Counted from the first letter of the stretch, positions 35,918 through 44,958 are shown. The stretch: 52,551 nt of DNA from an uncultured Slackia sp. (GCA_934661005.1 CAKUIK010000011.1:1-52551); one strand, 5' to 3'. The notes: a model not told the origin generated them from the letters alone. A program made the numbers and translations.

Positions 35918-36244
35918 ATGTTTCACGAAATAACAGACCAGCAACTCGCAAAACGCCGCACGCGCCGCATAGCCGTGGCGTGCGCCGTGGCTTGCGTGCT
36001 CGTTGCAGCGTTCCTTATTGTGGGCGTGCTGCAAACGCATGCGCGCGAGCAGGGCGCGGCGGCTCTTCGCGAGAGCATCATAAACGCAGCTAAGCAGTGC
36101 TGCGCGATTGAAGGCAGCTACCCGGCGTCTTTGGAGCATTTGGAAGAGAACTACGGCGTCGTGATCAACGACGATGACTACGTGGTTTCTTACGAAAGCT
36201 TCGCCGACAACGTGATGCCGACCGTGGTGGTGACGCCGCGATGA
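35918..36244 (+). CDS. Small single-pass pilin-like protein
   Basis: A 108-residue protein with an 18-residue basic N-terminus, one membrane helix (about 19-40), then a short alpha/beta domain containing KQCCAIEGSYPASLEHLEENYG. That segment looks like the early region of type II pseudopilins, where a helix is followed by GSYP-x-SL. However, the canonical prepilin cleavage site G-[FM]-x-x-x-E is absent. It lies nine bases after the platform gene and overlaps the next start by ATGA. Probably a minor pilin-like structural part; no family name is certain. Confidence 0.75.
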   Translation: MFHEITDQQLAKRRTRRIAVACAVACVLVAAFLIVGVLQTHAREQGAAALRESIINAAKQCCAIEGSYPASLEHLEENYGVVINDDDYVVSYESFADNVMPTVVVTPR

Positions 36245-36804
36245 ACATGCATGAAGAAATGGCACCCACACCCGAAGAGCTCGAAGCCGAGCAGCGCACG
36301 CGCGCCTATTCCTCGCTCGCCAACCTTGAGCTCGAAGGCGAGCAGCGAACGTTTTCGTCCAAGCGCATGTTTCCCCAGTTGGTTTTAGGCGTGTTCTTTA
36401 TCGCGCTGCTGCTGGCGCTCACAACGGGCGCGCTCGTGTACAAGTCGATTACCGATTCGGCTGCGCAAAGCAGCAACTCGCGCCAGGGCGCCGCCCTCGT
36501 GTGCAACGCCGTGCATGCCAATGACGCCCAGGGGGCTATTGCAACAGGAACAGGCCCCGAGGGTCGTTCGCTCGTTATTGTGGAAGAGTTGCAATCGGGC
36601 ACGTTCGAAACGCGCTTCTATTTGTACCAAGGTCGAGTTTTGCAGGAATACAGCATTGCCGGAACCCCGTACACGCCCGAAAAAGCATCGGTCGTGGCCG
36701 ATTCCGACACATTCGAATTCACCTATTCGAAGGGTCTTTTAAGCATAACCACCGACCAGGGCACGTCGAACGTAGCACTGCGCAGTGTGCAAGGGGGTGC
36801 TTAG
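36241..36804 (+). CDS. Single-pass membrane protein, DUF4860-like
   Basis: A 187-residue protein: an acidic cytoplasmic start (1-40), one membrane helix (about 46-68), then an outer beta-rich domain with VIVEELQSGTFETRFYLYQGRVLQEYSIAG. I associate that layout with the DUF4860 family found in Gram-positive pilus-like operons. No prepilin cleavage site is visible. Its start overlaps the previous stop (ATGA), and its stop is one base before the next start codon, so translation is coupled on both sides. Confidence 0.75.
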   Translation: MNMHEEMAPTPEELEAEQRTRAYSSLANLELEGEQRTFSSKRMFPQLVLGVFFIALLLALTTGALVYKSITDSAAQSSNSRQGAALVCNAVHANDAQGAIATGTGPEGRSLVIVEELQSGTFETRFYLYQGRVLQEYSIAGTPYTPEKASVVADSDTFEFTYSKGLLSITTDQGTSNVALRSVQGGA

Positions 36805-36805
36805 T

Positions 36806-37243
36806 ATGCCTCGGCAAGAACGCTATGACTTCATGGCGCGCAACAACGCCGCGCAACGCAATAAACGCCGTTCGAACTGGACAAATACCGCATTCTTGGT
36901 CGAATCGCTCGTATTGCTTTTCTTCCTTATCGCATGCTTGGCTGTGTTCACGCAGATGTTCGCCCATTCATGGCAGGCATCTTCGGACGCAAGCAAGCTC
37001 TCGGCCGCCTGCGTCGTGGCGCAAAACGCCGCTGAGGAATTCGAAGCGAACCCTCAGGCCGCCCAAAGCGGCACAGTCGACGTGACCGGCGCAAACGACA
37101 CGAACTTCCACGTAAGCCGCACCGTCGAAAGCGAAGCTGCGGCAACAGGCACCATGCATACCATTCGCATTGACGTTAGCGACGATGCAGGCGAGGTCTA
37201 TTCGCTCGAGGCTCAGCGTTATATGGAAGGAGGCGCGCAATGA
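36806..37243 (+). CDS. Minor pseudopilin-like protein with a degenerate prepilin motif
   Basis: A 145-residue protein with one membrane helix (about 33-54) after a basic N-terminus. The helix begins AFLVESLVLLFF, close to the pilin consensus G-F-T-L-V-E-S-L-V. Glu falls at +5 if cleavage occurs before Ala, but the residue before it is Thr and not Gly. The soluble part (55-145) is a small alpha/beta domain. It is likely a minor pilin that is either not processed or processed by an unusual peptidase. Start ATG 36806 has AAGGGGG before it; a longer frame from 36785 lies inside the previous gene. It overlaps the next gene by four bases. Confidence 0.72.
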   Translation: MPRQERYDFMARNNAAQRNKRRSNWTNTAFLVESLVLLFFLIACLAVFTQMFAHSWQASSDASKLSAACVVAQNAAEEFEANPQAAQSGTVDVTGANDTNFHVSRTVESEAAATGTMHTIRIDVSDDAGEVYSLEAQRYMEGGAQ

Positions 37244-37719
37244 CAAGGAGAACCGAAGGCGTGCGCGTTGGCCCCATTACGCTGGTCACGCTTATCGCCG
37301 CGTTGCTTTTGGCCGTGCTCGCCATGCTGTGCGCAAGCACCGCAAACGCGCAGGCCGCCATGGCCGATCGCCAGGCGGTATCGCTCGCCGAAACATACGC
37401 GATCGACTCATGCGGGCAACGCATGGTCGCAGGCATCGAGGAATCGCTTAACCAGGGCGACGTCGCGGCGGCGCTCACGACCACCAAGCTCGAAGCCATC
37501 GCGAACAACGCGAAAACCGCCGAGGGCGCAAGCGATTTGAGCATCGAATCGAAATACGATGGTTCAACGGTCACCTTCACCATTTCGGCGCCGAGCGGCA
37601 AGACGCTGTGCGCGAAAGTCACCCGTGAAAACACGTCGGTCTCTATTGAAGAATGGAAATTGACGACAACACAAGAAATGCCGCAAGACGAGCTGTGGTC
37701 TTCGGACAACACGAAATAG
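37240..37719 (+). CDS. Pilin-like single-pass protein
   Basis: A 159-residue protein. A basic N-terminus (MTRRTEGVRVG) leads into a membrane helix PITLVTLIAALLLAVLAM (about 12-30), then a helix with ADRQAVSLAETYAID, and a beta-rich end. VG-PITLVT lines up with the pilin G-FTLVE start, but Pro replaces Phe and Thr replaces Glu, so the cleavage site is degenerate. The four-base ATGA overlap with the previous gene and the 17-base gap to the ATPase gene place it in the operon. It could be another minor or major pilin-like part. Confidence 0.72.
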   Translation: MTRRTEGVRVGPITLVTLIAALLLAVLAMLCASTANAQAAMADRQAVSLAETYAIDSCGQRMVAGIEESLNQGDVAAALTTTKLEAIANNAKTAEGASDLSIESKYDGSTVTFTISAPSGKTLCAKVTRENTSVSIEEWKLTTTQEMPQDELWSSDNTK

Positions 37720-37736
37720 ATTCGCGAGGAGTTAGC

Positions 37737-38810
37737 ATGGATTTGCAGAGCCTTTTGAAGAACATGATCGATGTCAAAGCTTCCGACGTGTTTATCAACG
37801 CCGGGTTGCCGCTTTCATACCAAGCGGGCGGCGTGCACGTGCGTACCGATACCGCTGCTTTCACCCCCGCCGACACCAAGGATTTCATCTCGCGCATCTA
37901 TGAGCTTGCCGGCCGCGATATGGGACCGTTCGAACGAAGCATGAATCACGACGACGATTTCAGCTTCGCGGTTTCCGGCGTCGGGCGTTTCCGCGCGAAC
38001 ATCTTCCGCCAGCGCGGCTCGTACGGCGCGGTCATTCGCGTGATTCCCTTTGGGCTGCCCACGCCTGAAGAAATGAACATTCCCGAGCAGGTCATGGAGC
38101 TTGCCGATGTGAAGAAGGGCCTTGTGCTCATTACCGGCCCCGCTGGTTCGGGCAAATCGACCACGCTCGCATGTTTGCTCGACCGCATGAACCATGGCCG
38201 CACGGGGCACATCATTACGATGGAAGATCCCATCGAGTACGTGCATAAGCATGGCAGCTGCATTATCACGCAGCGTGAAGTGCCCACCGACATCGCAACA
38301 TTCCCCGAGGCGCTGCGTTCGGCCATGCGCGAGAGCCCCGACGTGATTCTGCTTGGCGAAATGCGCGACGCCGAAACCATCGGCACCGCGGTGAACGCGG
38401 CCGAAATGGCGCAGCTCGTGCTCTCCACGCTGCACACCACCAGCGCCGCCGACACCGTCGAGCGTATCGTTGATGCATTCCCGCCGAGCCAGCAACGCCA
38501 AATGCGCATTCAGCTTTCCATGGTGCTGCAAGCCACGGTGGCCCAGCAGCTCGTGCCCACCATCGATGGCGGAAGCATGCCGGTGTTCGAAATCATGATC
38601 ATGAACACTGCTATTCGCAATTTGATTCGCGAAGAAAAGGCATACCAGATCGATTCGGTTATCGCGTCGAACGCGAAAGCCGGCATGCAGACCATGGATC
38701 AGGCCTTGTTCGCCGCTTTCAAGGAAGGCAAGATCACCAAGGAAACGGCCTTGAATTACGCCAATCACCAAGAAGCGCTCATTCGCCGATTCGATGCGGA
38801 GCACCTGTAA
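37737..38810 (+). CDS. pilT: PilT-like retraction ATPase
   Basis: A 357-residue secretion ATPase of the PilT branch. Walker A is GPAGSGKST (134-142), the Asp-box lies around EDPIEYVH (163-170), Walker B is VILLGEMRD (203-211), and the His box is STLHTTSAADT (230-240). The PilT-specific C-terminal motif AIRNLIREEK (292-301) is intact and marks it as a retraction-type and not an extension-type (PilB) motor. It has no tetracysteine zinc motif, as expected for PilT. Start ATG 37737 follows CGAGGAG; the ORF start at 37653 overlaps the previous gene. No PilB, PilM/N/O or prepilin peptidase is in the window, so a partner must be elsewhere or this motor works alone. Confidence 0.92.
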   Translation: MDLQSLLKNMIDVKASDVFINAGLPLSYQAGGVHVRTDTAAFTPADTKDFISRIYELAGRDMGPFERSMNHDDDFSFAVSGVGRFRANIFRQRGSYGAVIRVIPFGLPTPEEMNIPEQVMELADVKKGLVLITGPAGSGKSTTLACLLDRMNHGRTGHIITMEDPIEYVHKHGSCIITQREVPTDIATFPEALRSAMRESPDVILLGEMRDAETIGTAVNAAEMAQLVLSTLHTTSAADTVERIVDAFPPSQQRQMRIQLSMVLQATVAQQLVPTIDGGSMPVFEIMIMNTAIRNLIREEKAYQIDSVIASNAKAGMQTMDQALFAAFKEGKITKETALNYANHQEALIRRFDAEHL

Positions 38811-38869
38811 TCGACAGGCATTGCCATGCACCGCACCCGCCAATGGCGGCGCAGCGTTCAAGCATACGA

Positions 38870-38907
38870 AAAGAGGGAATGCGGTCAAAGTCGCTTCCCT
38901 CTTTCTT
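38870..38907 (+). terminator. Terminator of the pilus-like operon
   Basis: AAAGAGGGAA (38870-38879) pairs with TTCCCTCTTT (38895-38904). It is followed by CTTCTT on the plus strand and lies 60 bases past the ATPase stop codon. The loop is fairly long (15 bases). Confidence 0.75.
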
Positions 38908-38999
38908 CTTATGAAAAACCAGCCGTTCGAAAACGACAGATTGCGCGGGCGGTGCCTGCCTCCTCGAGCGAAACGCGAAGCGCCCGGATGGCGCGCGCA

Positions 39000-39350
39000 T
39001 TACAAGCAGGGCTTGAGCACTTCTTCCATTCTGCGATACTCGGCTGCAACCTTTGCATATAGTTCGTCGGCACCTTCGAGGCTGCCAGCGCGAAGCACCT
39101 CGGTAAGCTCGCTTGAAGGCGCATACAAATTGTCGAACCCGAGGTTTTGACACACGCCCTTCAGCGTATGAGCCGCCATGAACGCCGCCTTCACGTCTTG
39201 TGCCGCTAGAGCCTCCCCGAGTTTGGCGAAATTCTCGTCTTCGAAAAACTTGCCTACAAAACGCGCTACCAATTCATCGCCCATTAGACGGTTCGTGACA
39301 CCTTCATAATCGGCACCAAGCTCGTGGTACGCTTGTTCGAGAGTCGTCAT
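39000..39350 (-). CDS. Stand-alone HPt phosphotransfer protein
   Basis: A 116-residue all-helical protein. The HPt motif is AHTLKGVCQNLGF, with the phosphorylated His at 61. It has no other domain, as is usual for a shuttle between a hybrid kinase and a separate response regulator. The ATG overlaps the stop of the GGDEF-REC-HD-GYP gene (ATGA), so the two are translated together and are likely partners, the HPt passing phosphate to the REC domain (Asp320) of that protein. The donor could be the hybrid kinase at 49450-51093, which has no HPt of its own. That link is inference. Confidence 0.88.
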   Translation of the reverse strand: MTTLEQAYHELGADYEGVTNRLMGDELVARFVGKFFEDENFAKLGEALAAQDVKAAFMAAHTLKGVCQNLGFDNLYAPSSELTEVLRAGSLEGADELYAKVAAEYRRMEEVLKPCL

Positions 39351-41236
39351 GCATTAACTCCTTTGCCTTTGTTGCTCCCCAGGGCGTCGCGCATCGACGC
39401 ATCAACCGCATCTGCGATGCGATCGCTCGATTCTTCAAAACACTCTATGAGCAGCGGGTTGAACTCGCCGCATTCTCCATGAAGAATCATTTCCACGGCG
39501 CGCTCATGAGGCATCGCGCTTTTGTACACGCGCTCGCTCCTCAGGGCATCGTAGGTATCGGCCAGCGAAACGACCTGTGCGGAAATGGGAATTTGTTCGC
39601 CCTTCAGCCCATCGGGATAACCGCTGCCATCCCAGCGTTCGTGATGCCAACGGCAAATATCGCACGCCGTTCGGAAAAACCGGGGATACATTTCGCATGC
39701 ATCCAAGCCGGCGAGCATGTCGGCACCCTTCACGGTATGCATTTTCATGATCTCGAATTCTTCGCTCGTCAGGCTCTGCGGCTTGTCGAGCACGGCATCG
39801 GGAATAGCCAACTTGCCAATATCGTGCAACATGGAAGCCGTCGCGATGTTCGAGCGGTCTTCCCCCGTAATGTCGTATTTGTCGGTTTTGGCAATAAGAC
39901 ACTCAATCAGAATGTCGGTGATGACGCGCACATGCCACGCGTGCGGGCCGCTTCCGCCATTGTGCATATCCATGGCGCCGCCCATAACGTCCAGCAGAAT
40001 GCCGTTTGCCCTTTCACGCTCGTAGTACTGGCGCGAAAGCAGAGCGCTCAACCTGCGCTGACGAGCATACAGGCGCATGATGTTGCTCACGCGCTGGCGC
40101 ACTATGCGCGCATCGAACGGCCGGCCAATATAGTCGGAAGCGCCCAGCTCGTAAGCGCGTAGCACCGCATCGTCGGAGTTTTCGCCAGAAATCATGATAA
40201 CGGGCACGTCGTCGATGAGGTCGCTAGCCACCATATGGGAAAGCACGTCGAAACCACTCATCTCGGGCATAATGATATCGAGCAGCACGAGCGAGATTTC
40301 TTTGCCATGCTCTTGCAGCAACTTCACAGCCTCAAGCCCGTTCACGGCTTCGATAACCTCGTATTCGCCACCAAGCATTTCCCGCAAAATCATGCGATTC
40401 ATCTCGGCGTCGTCGACGATAAGCAAAAGCGGCTTGTGGTATTCGCTCGCCTCAAGGGGGTCGATATCGGTAACCACGCAGCCCCTTTTGTTTTTCGCGC
40501 GATACATGAGCCCATCGGCCTGCTGCATAGCGGCCTCGACGGTTTCGCCATTGGCAATAACGCCGCCAATGCTCACTGAAAGAAACTGATTATCGTGATT
40601 CGGTATTGGCGTTTGCGACACGGCGTCGCATATGGCGTGAAGGCGACGCGAAAAGGTTTCTTGGTCGATATTCGGCATGACAAGCAAGAATTCATCGCCG
40701 CCGAAACGCACGAACATATCGGAGTCGCGCACGCATCGCTTCATTGCTTTCACAACGGCATGCAGCGCCAAATCGCCCGTATGGTGACCCAGCGAATCGT
40801 TCACAAGCTTGAAGTCGTCCAAATCGATAACAGCAACGCCCGCGAAAATACGCTGGCGACGCAGTTCGTCTTCATAGAAGCGGCGATTGAACGCACCCGT
40901 CAAAGCATCGATATACAGAAGGTGACGACTGCGCAGGTTAATTTCCTCTTCAGGAGCCGATACGCACAAAAGTACGCGCGGGTCACCGGCGACACTCACA
41001 TAGCGAGCCGTGGCCTTGAAGCTTTCGCCCGCCAAATGCAGCGTCCAATCTTTTTCCCCACCGCCTTGGTCGAAAAGCTCTTCGGCGACCATTTTTCCGC
41101 ATTCTTCAAAGAGCAGGCATTTGCTGCAGAACACATCGCCCTTCGAAATAAGACGTACCACAGGATATTCGTTGAGCAGGAGTGCAATCTGCTCCTGCAC
41201 TTGCGAATTCGACAGCTCTTGTATTGCGTCATCCAT
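39347..41236 (-). CDS. GGDEF-REC-HD-GYP triple-domain cyclic-di-GMP protein
   Basis: A 629-residue cytosolic protein with a rare domain order. The N-terminus (1-100) is a small domain with CSKC and EEC (37-46), possibly metal-binding. The GGDEF domain (105-255) has an intact RFGGDEF active site (177-183) and an RxxD inhibitory site (170-173). REC (268-390) has the DD pair and Asp320; the usual Lys is Arg372 (GRPF instead of GKPF). The HD-GYP domain (410-600) has HDIGK (471-475), HHE at 531-533 and GSGYPDG (537-543). It could both make and degrade c-di-GMP under REC control, and its HPt partner overlaps it. Start 41236 is supported by the open frame; the region upstream is AT-poor and contains a G9 tract. 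Confidence 0.92.
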   Translation of the reverse strand: MDDAIQELSNSQVQEQIALLLNEYPVVRLISKGDVFCSKCLLFEECGKMVAEELFDQGGGEKDWTLHLAGESFKATARYVSVAGDPRVLLCVSAPEEEINLRSRHLLYIDALTGAFNRRFYEDELRRQRIFAGVAVIDLDDFKLVNDSLGHHTGDLALHAVVKAMKRCVRDSDMFVRFGGDEFLLVMPNIDQETFSRRLHAICDAVSQTPIPNHDNQFLSVSIGGVIANGETVEAAMQQADGLMYRAKNKRGCVVTDIDPLEASEYHKPLLLIVDDAEMNRMILREMLGGEYEVIEAVNGLEAVKLLQEHGKEISLVLLDIIMPEMSGFDVLSHMVASDLIDDVPVIMISGENSDDAVLRAYELGASDYIGRPFDARIVRQRVSNIMRLYARQRRLSALLSRQYYERERANGILLDVMGGAMDMHNGGSGPHAWHVRVITDILIECLIAKTDKYDITGEDRSNIATASMLHDIGKLAIPDAVLDKPQSLTSEEFEIMKMHTVKGADMLAGLDACEMYPRFFRTACDICRWHHERWDGSGYPDGLKGEQIPISAQVVSLADTYDALRSERVYKSAMPHERAVEMILHGECGEFNPLLIECFEESSDRIADAVDASMRDALGSNKGKGVNA

Positions 41237-41343
41237 ATGCGTTCCTGCTTCCGTTGTTTTTCACCGCTCGACTTGGACGCGGCGCTCGCCATGCGACACC
41301 GCAATAATACTCCACCTAAAGAAAATAGGACAGAACAATTGAA

Positions 41344-41364
41344 GGGGGGGGGCAAGAGTTGCCC
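41344..41364 (-). repeat. G9/C9 homopolymer beside a short hairpin
   Basis: Nine consecutive G on the plus strand (41344-41352) run into GGGCAA-GAG-TTGCCC, a short hairpin (41350-41364). It lies between the LRR gene (stop 41395) and the GGDEF gene (start 41236), about 110 bases upstream of the GGDEF start. It could slip and alter expression of the downstream gene; no ordinary terminator is visible for the LRR gene. Confidence 0.65.
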
Positions 41365-41394
41365 TTGCACTCCTTCTTCATCTCACCTGGCTCT

Positions 41395-44300
41395 TCACTC
41401 CTCCAAATCGATTGAATCGCTTGATTCGACCACAACCACCGTCGATGATTCAACGGCTGGCAAGCCGAGCATTGTGCGAAGGCGGTTTTCGGGTTCAAGC
41501 AAGTTTTCCGCCATGCGGGCGCGAATATTTTCCTCAGTCGGCCAAATGCCGTCCATAAGCATGTCCCACATAATGACGCTATAGTAATCATCGTAGTCGC
41601 TGTATCCCACGAGGTTATAAACCCACGCATTTATATAGGCTTGTTCTTCGCCTTCGGGAACATGAAGCGAAATGCGAGCGGCCACGTCTTCGACGCCGGT
41701 CATGGCGTCGAAAACATAGCCTATTCCCGGCGAAGGACGCAAAAGTTGCGGCACAGGGCTTCCCACCGTGAGACTCGCAAGCGCGACATCGCCCGAGAAT
41801 ACTCCGAAGCCGATATTGTTTTTATCGAGGTAATGAAAATCGTCGGAAGTCGGGTCTTCAGTCGCGACGAAGCTCGCACTTTGAAGCGCCGTGCAATTCG
41901 CGAATGCCGCATCGCCAATAGAGAGCGTTTTCGAGGTGATGCTCACATGCGTAAGGTTTGCACACCCCTCGAAGGCACTTACCTCTATACCGAACTTTAC
42001 GGAGGGGGCATTAATAAAAACGCTCGTTATGCCAGACCCCGCGAATGCGCCAGAATCGATGTATTGCAGGTTCGGCGCGCTCGACCAATCGATAGTCCAG
42101 TCGCCCATCGTATTCTCGAAGGCACCCACGAGATTCAAGCCCGCCGTGTTTGTAGCACCAAAGATTTCAATCGTCGTCGGGCGCAGCGTGATGGTGCCAT
42201 CCAAAACCGTCGGCGTGCCCAAAAGCAAACTCGCCTCATCGGGCGTCTCGTTGCCAAGGCAACCATACAAAATGAGCGAGCCGTCGCCTTGCCGATCGAC
42301 CGCGAAATCGTTCACGTTGTCAATACGCACGAATCGGCTGTCGTAGCCGCCAGAAACATCGCTCGGGGCATACCACGTGCACGCTTCGGCGTTGGGGTTT
42401 TCGGCTGTAGCAAAGTTTGCGGCACTCGCGCGCGAAGCCACGAAGCCCAAATTCGTGCAGCCCTTCAACGCGTTTGCCCCAACATCAACCGTATTCGGTG
42501 AGCCAATGAACAACGCCTGGAGGTTCTCGCAATTCTCGAACGCACCCTTGCCGATAGACGAAACGCTTTCGCCGAGCGAAACCGACCTCAACGAGGTATC
42601 TCCCGCAAATGCATAGGGAGCGAGGGCATTGACGGGAACTGTTTTGCCCTCATCGTTTACGAGCGTGCCGTCGAATTCCTCCGTGTCACCGTCATCGTAA
42701 AGCAGGGTCGTTTTTCCATCCACCGTGTAATAGATGAAGCCCTCGCGAGACCCCTCGAGTACCGTTACCGTTGCGTTAGGCGCGCCCGCGGCGGCTTTGC
42801 GCTGTTCGACCTCGACCGCCATTTCTTCGGTTTTGCACACGATTGTTTGCACATTGCCGCCCGCAAGGCAGCCGTCTTCGAGCTCGATGGACTCCGATCC
42901 GCTATCGAGAACAAGCGTGGTCGTTGACGAATTACCCTCGAACGCGCCCTTTTCAATGCGGGACGGCAGCTGCACCAGAACGCTCTCGATGCCCGATTCA
43001 GGCACGCGGAAAACGGCGTCTTCGGTTTGAAGCATTCCATTATAGAAGGCCATCTGGCATTCGGGGTCGCTCGCAGATGCGATGGAAAGCGTGCCCGATT
43101 CCTCGATTGCGTCGGCATAGCGCACAATGAACGCGTCGAGCACGTCGTCTTCCACCACAATATCGCAATTACGCAGTTTCGTGAGGTCGATATCAGGCAC
43201 ATCATCGGCCGAGTCGGCGTGTATAACAAGCGTTTCAATCGCGTTTACATCGGGCACCACCACGCGGCTCACGCCATCGGGCACATCGAGCTGAGTCGTG
43301 CCGTAAGGAACGCCAATATATTCAGTACCATCTTTCGATTCGAGAATGCCTTCGTCGGTTGCGGCGTACGTGGGATTATCGCTTGCCACGCGGTAGCCAT
43401 CAATCACCTGAACACCTGAGTTCGCATTCATATACAAAGCCGAAGACGGTAGCTCCATAGTATTGACGCTCAATGCGAAGCCGGAACGTTTCGTTTGGTC
43501 GTTGAAGCAATCGATTGCCTGCACGCCCCGAGGCACCGAAAGCGTTGTGGTGCCGTCGGCGTTTTCGCGAATCACCGAATCGTCGACATCGACGAGCGTT
43601 TGCAAACGACAGGTATTCCTATTGCCCGACTCGGCGTTGTATCGATAGCTTTCATCAATCGAATAGGTCTGGAAACGCACCCGGTACGCAGGGTCGAGCG
43701 GAGTCACGTCGCCAGGGATAATCACATGCCTGCCAGGCGTTACGGAATAGTAATAAGGAACGCTGCTATCGCCTTCCTTCCACCCTTGCAAAAGCGCATT
43801 CAAGTATCCTTCGTCGTCGATGTTGCCGTTGGCTTTCAAAAACGCTTCTTGGGCATTCACGCTGAAAAGGTTGATGGGCGAGAATACGCCTTCGATCTCT
43901 ACGGGCGCGGTCGACCATACCACATCGCGATTGCCCGATGCATCGGGCTCGCCTACGACGAACACATGCGATTCGCACGGCACTATTTCCACTGTGCGCG
44001 AAACCCATTCATCATCGGTCGAAAGGCGGAACGAAACGTTCACGGCAACGTTGGTCGAAGGACAATACTCGGGGTTTTTCTCGCCCGTTGCCACGGTTTC
44101 CCACGAATCGATGCGGAAATACGGGTAGGTTGCAAACGACGCCTGGTCGCAGCCGAAATAGCGTAAATCGAAATTCCCAATATCAAAATATGCGTCGAGC
44201 CCGCAGAAAATCGTCCACGCATCGAGCTTCTGACCCCTATAGAACGCGTCTTCCTTAACGCTGACCTTCACATCGTCAGGGTCGACGTTTTCAAAGGAGG

Positions 44301-44949
44301 CATTGCCGTCGTAGGGTCGGTAAAACGTCGTATCGCCATTCGGGGGATACTTCTCGGGAATGGGGTCGTCTTTCAGGTATTTGTACGAGTTCGCCGTTGG
44401 GTTTGCGGGATAGATTGTGGAACCGCCCCCGTTGACACCGCTGTTGCCGCCTCCGCTTACGCCTCCGGCGGAGCCATTGCCGTTTTCGGCCGATCCATTA
44501 TTGCCGCTGCTCGCGCCCGGCGCCGCATCGGCGGCGTTGCCCGAGTTGCCGTTGCCGGTGGCTGTAGTTACAGACCCTTGGGCGCCATCCGTGACATTGT
44601 ATACCGTGGTGCCGCTTCGGTCGTTGATAGGAGCCTGCGAAAACGCGTCATCGTCTGCTTCGTTTTCCTTGACGGCGCCATCTTTTTCCTCTTCATTTTC
44701 GCCGTGGCGGTTCGCTTGCGAATCGACTTGCGAATCTTGTGCCCGATAGCCGGTTTCGGTATCTTCTGCGCCATGATTATAGGACGAGGTGAATTGAGAG
44801 GGGTCGAAATCGGGATCGGGCTGGGAAAACGCGACCGCCCCTGCACCTACGACGCCTGTAAACGCCACCGAAATCGCTGCCGCCGCAATGCGTTTCTGCG
44901 TTGTGCCGCGCGGCGCTGGTTTTGTTGTTTGCTTCATATGCTTCGCCAC
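41395..44949 (-). CDS. Large secreted BspA-type leucine-rich-repeat protein
   Basis: About 1184 residues. The signal segment is RIAAAAISVAFTGVVGAGAVAF, near residue 20, followed by a Ser/Gly/Asn-rich spacer to about 185. A long beta-rich region follows. The LRR part starts near 620; it has LRR_5-type units such as LRSVSLGESVSSIGKGAFENC and LTHVSITSKTLSIGDAAFANC. It continues to about 1080 and is followed by a soluble C-terminus ending in SDSIDLEE. No LPXTG or C-terminal membrane helix is seen, so it is probably secreted or held non-covalently. BspA-type LRRs bind host or bacterial surface proteins. Start: I chose GTG 44949 because AGGTGA precedes it at a good distance; GTG 44958 and ATG 44937 are alternatives. 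It is the last gene of the kinase/MoxR/DUF58/TgpA group. Confidence 0.85.
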   Translation of the reverse strand: MAKHMKQTTKPAPRGTTQKRIAAAAISVAFTGVVGAGAVAFSQPDPDFDPSQFTSSYNHGAEDTETGYRAQDSQVDSQANRHGENEEEKDGAVKENEADDDAFSQAPINDRSGTTVYNVTDGAQGSVTTATGNGNSGNAADAAPGASSGNNGSAENGNGSAGGVSGGGNSGVNGGGSTIYPANPTANSYKYLKDDPIPEKYPPNGDTTFYRPYDGNASFENVDPDDVKVSVKEDAFYRGQKLDAWTIFCGLDAYFDIGNFDLRYFGCDQASFATYPYFRIDSWETVATGEKNPEYCPSTNVAVNVSFRLSTDDEWVSRTVEIVPCESHVFVVGEPDASGNRDVVWSTAPVEIEGVFSPINLFSVNAQEAFLKANGNIDDEGYLNALLQGWKEGDSSVPYYYSVTPGRHVIIPGDVTPLDPAYRVRFQTYSIDESYRYNAESGNRNTCRLQTLVDVDDSVIRENADGTTTLSVPRGVQAIDCFNDQTKRSGFALSVNTMELPSSALYMNANSGVQVIDGYRVASDNPTYAATDEGILESKDGTEYIGVPYGTTQLDVPDGVSRVVVPDVNAIETLVIHADSADDVPDIDLTKLRNCDIVVEDDVLDAFIVRYADAIEESGTLSIASASDPECQMAFYNGMLQTEDAVFRVPESGIESVLVQLPSRIEKGAFEGNSSTTTLVLDSGSESIELEDGCLAGGNVQTIVCKTEEMAVEVEQRKAAAGAPNATVTVLEGSREGFIYYTVDGKTTLLYDDGDTEEFDGTLVNDEGKTVPVNALAPYAFAGDTSLRSVSLGESVSSIGKGAFENCENLQALFIGSPNTVDVGANALKGCTNLGFVASRASAANFATAENPNAEACTWYAPSDVSGGYDSRFVRIDNVNDFAVDRQGDGSLILYGCLGNETPDEASLLLGTPTVLDGTITLRPTTIEIFGATNTAGLNLVGAFENTMGDWTIDWSSAPNLQYIDSGAFAGSGITSVFINAPSVKFGIEVSAFEGCANLTHVSITSKTLSIGDAAFANCTALQSASFVATEDPTSDDFHYLDKNNIGFGVFSGDVALASLTVGSPVPQLLRPSPGIGYVFDAMTGVEDVAARISLHVPEGEEQAYINAWVYNLVGYSDYDDYYSVIMWDMLMDGIWPTEENIRARMAENLLEPENRLRTMLGLPAVESSTVVVVESSDSIDLEE

Positions 44950-44958
44950 AATAATCAC

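Noticed and set aside
37815..38888. Minus-strand open frame across the PilT-like gene
   Set aside because: It mirrors the real gene, whose motor motifs are all intact.
44950..44958. Start of the LRR gene at GTG 44958
   Set aside because: It abuts the preceding stop with no ribosome-binding site ahead; GTG 44949 has AGGTGA at a suitable distance. The choice is not certain.
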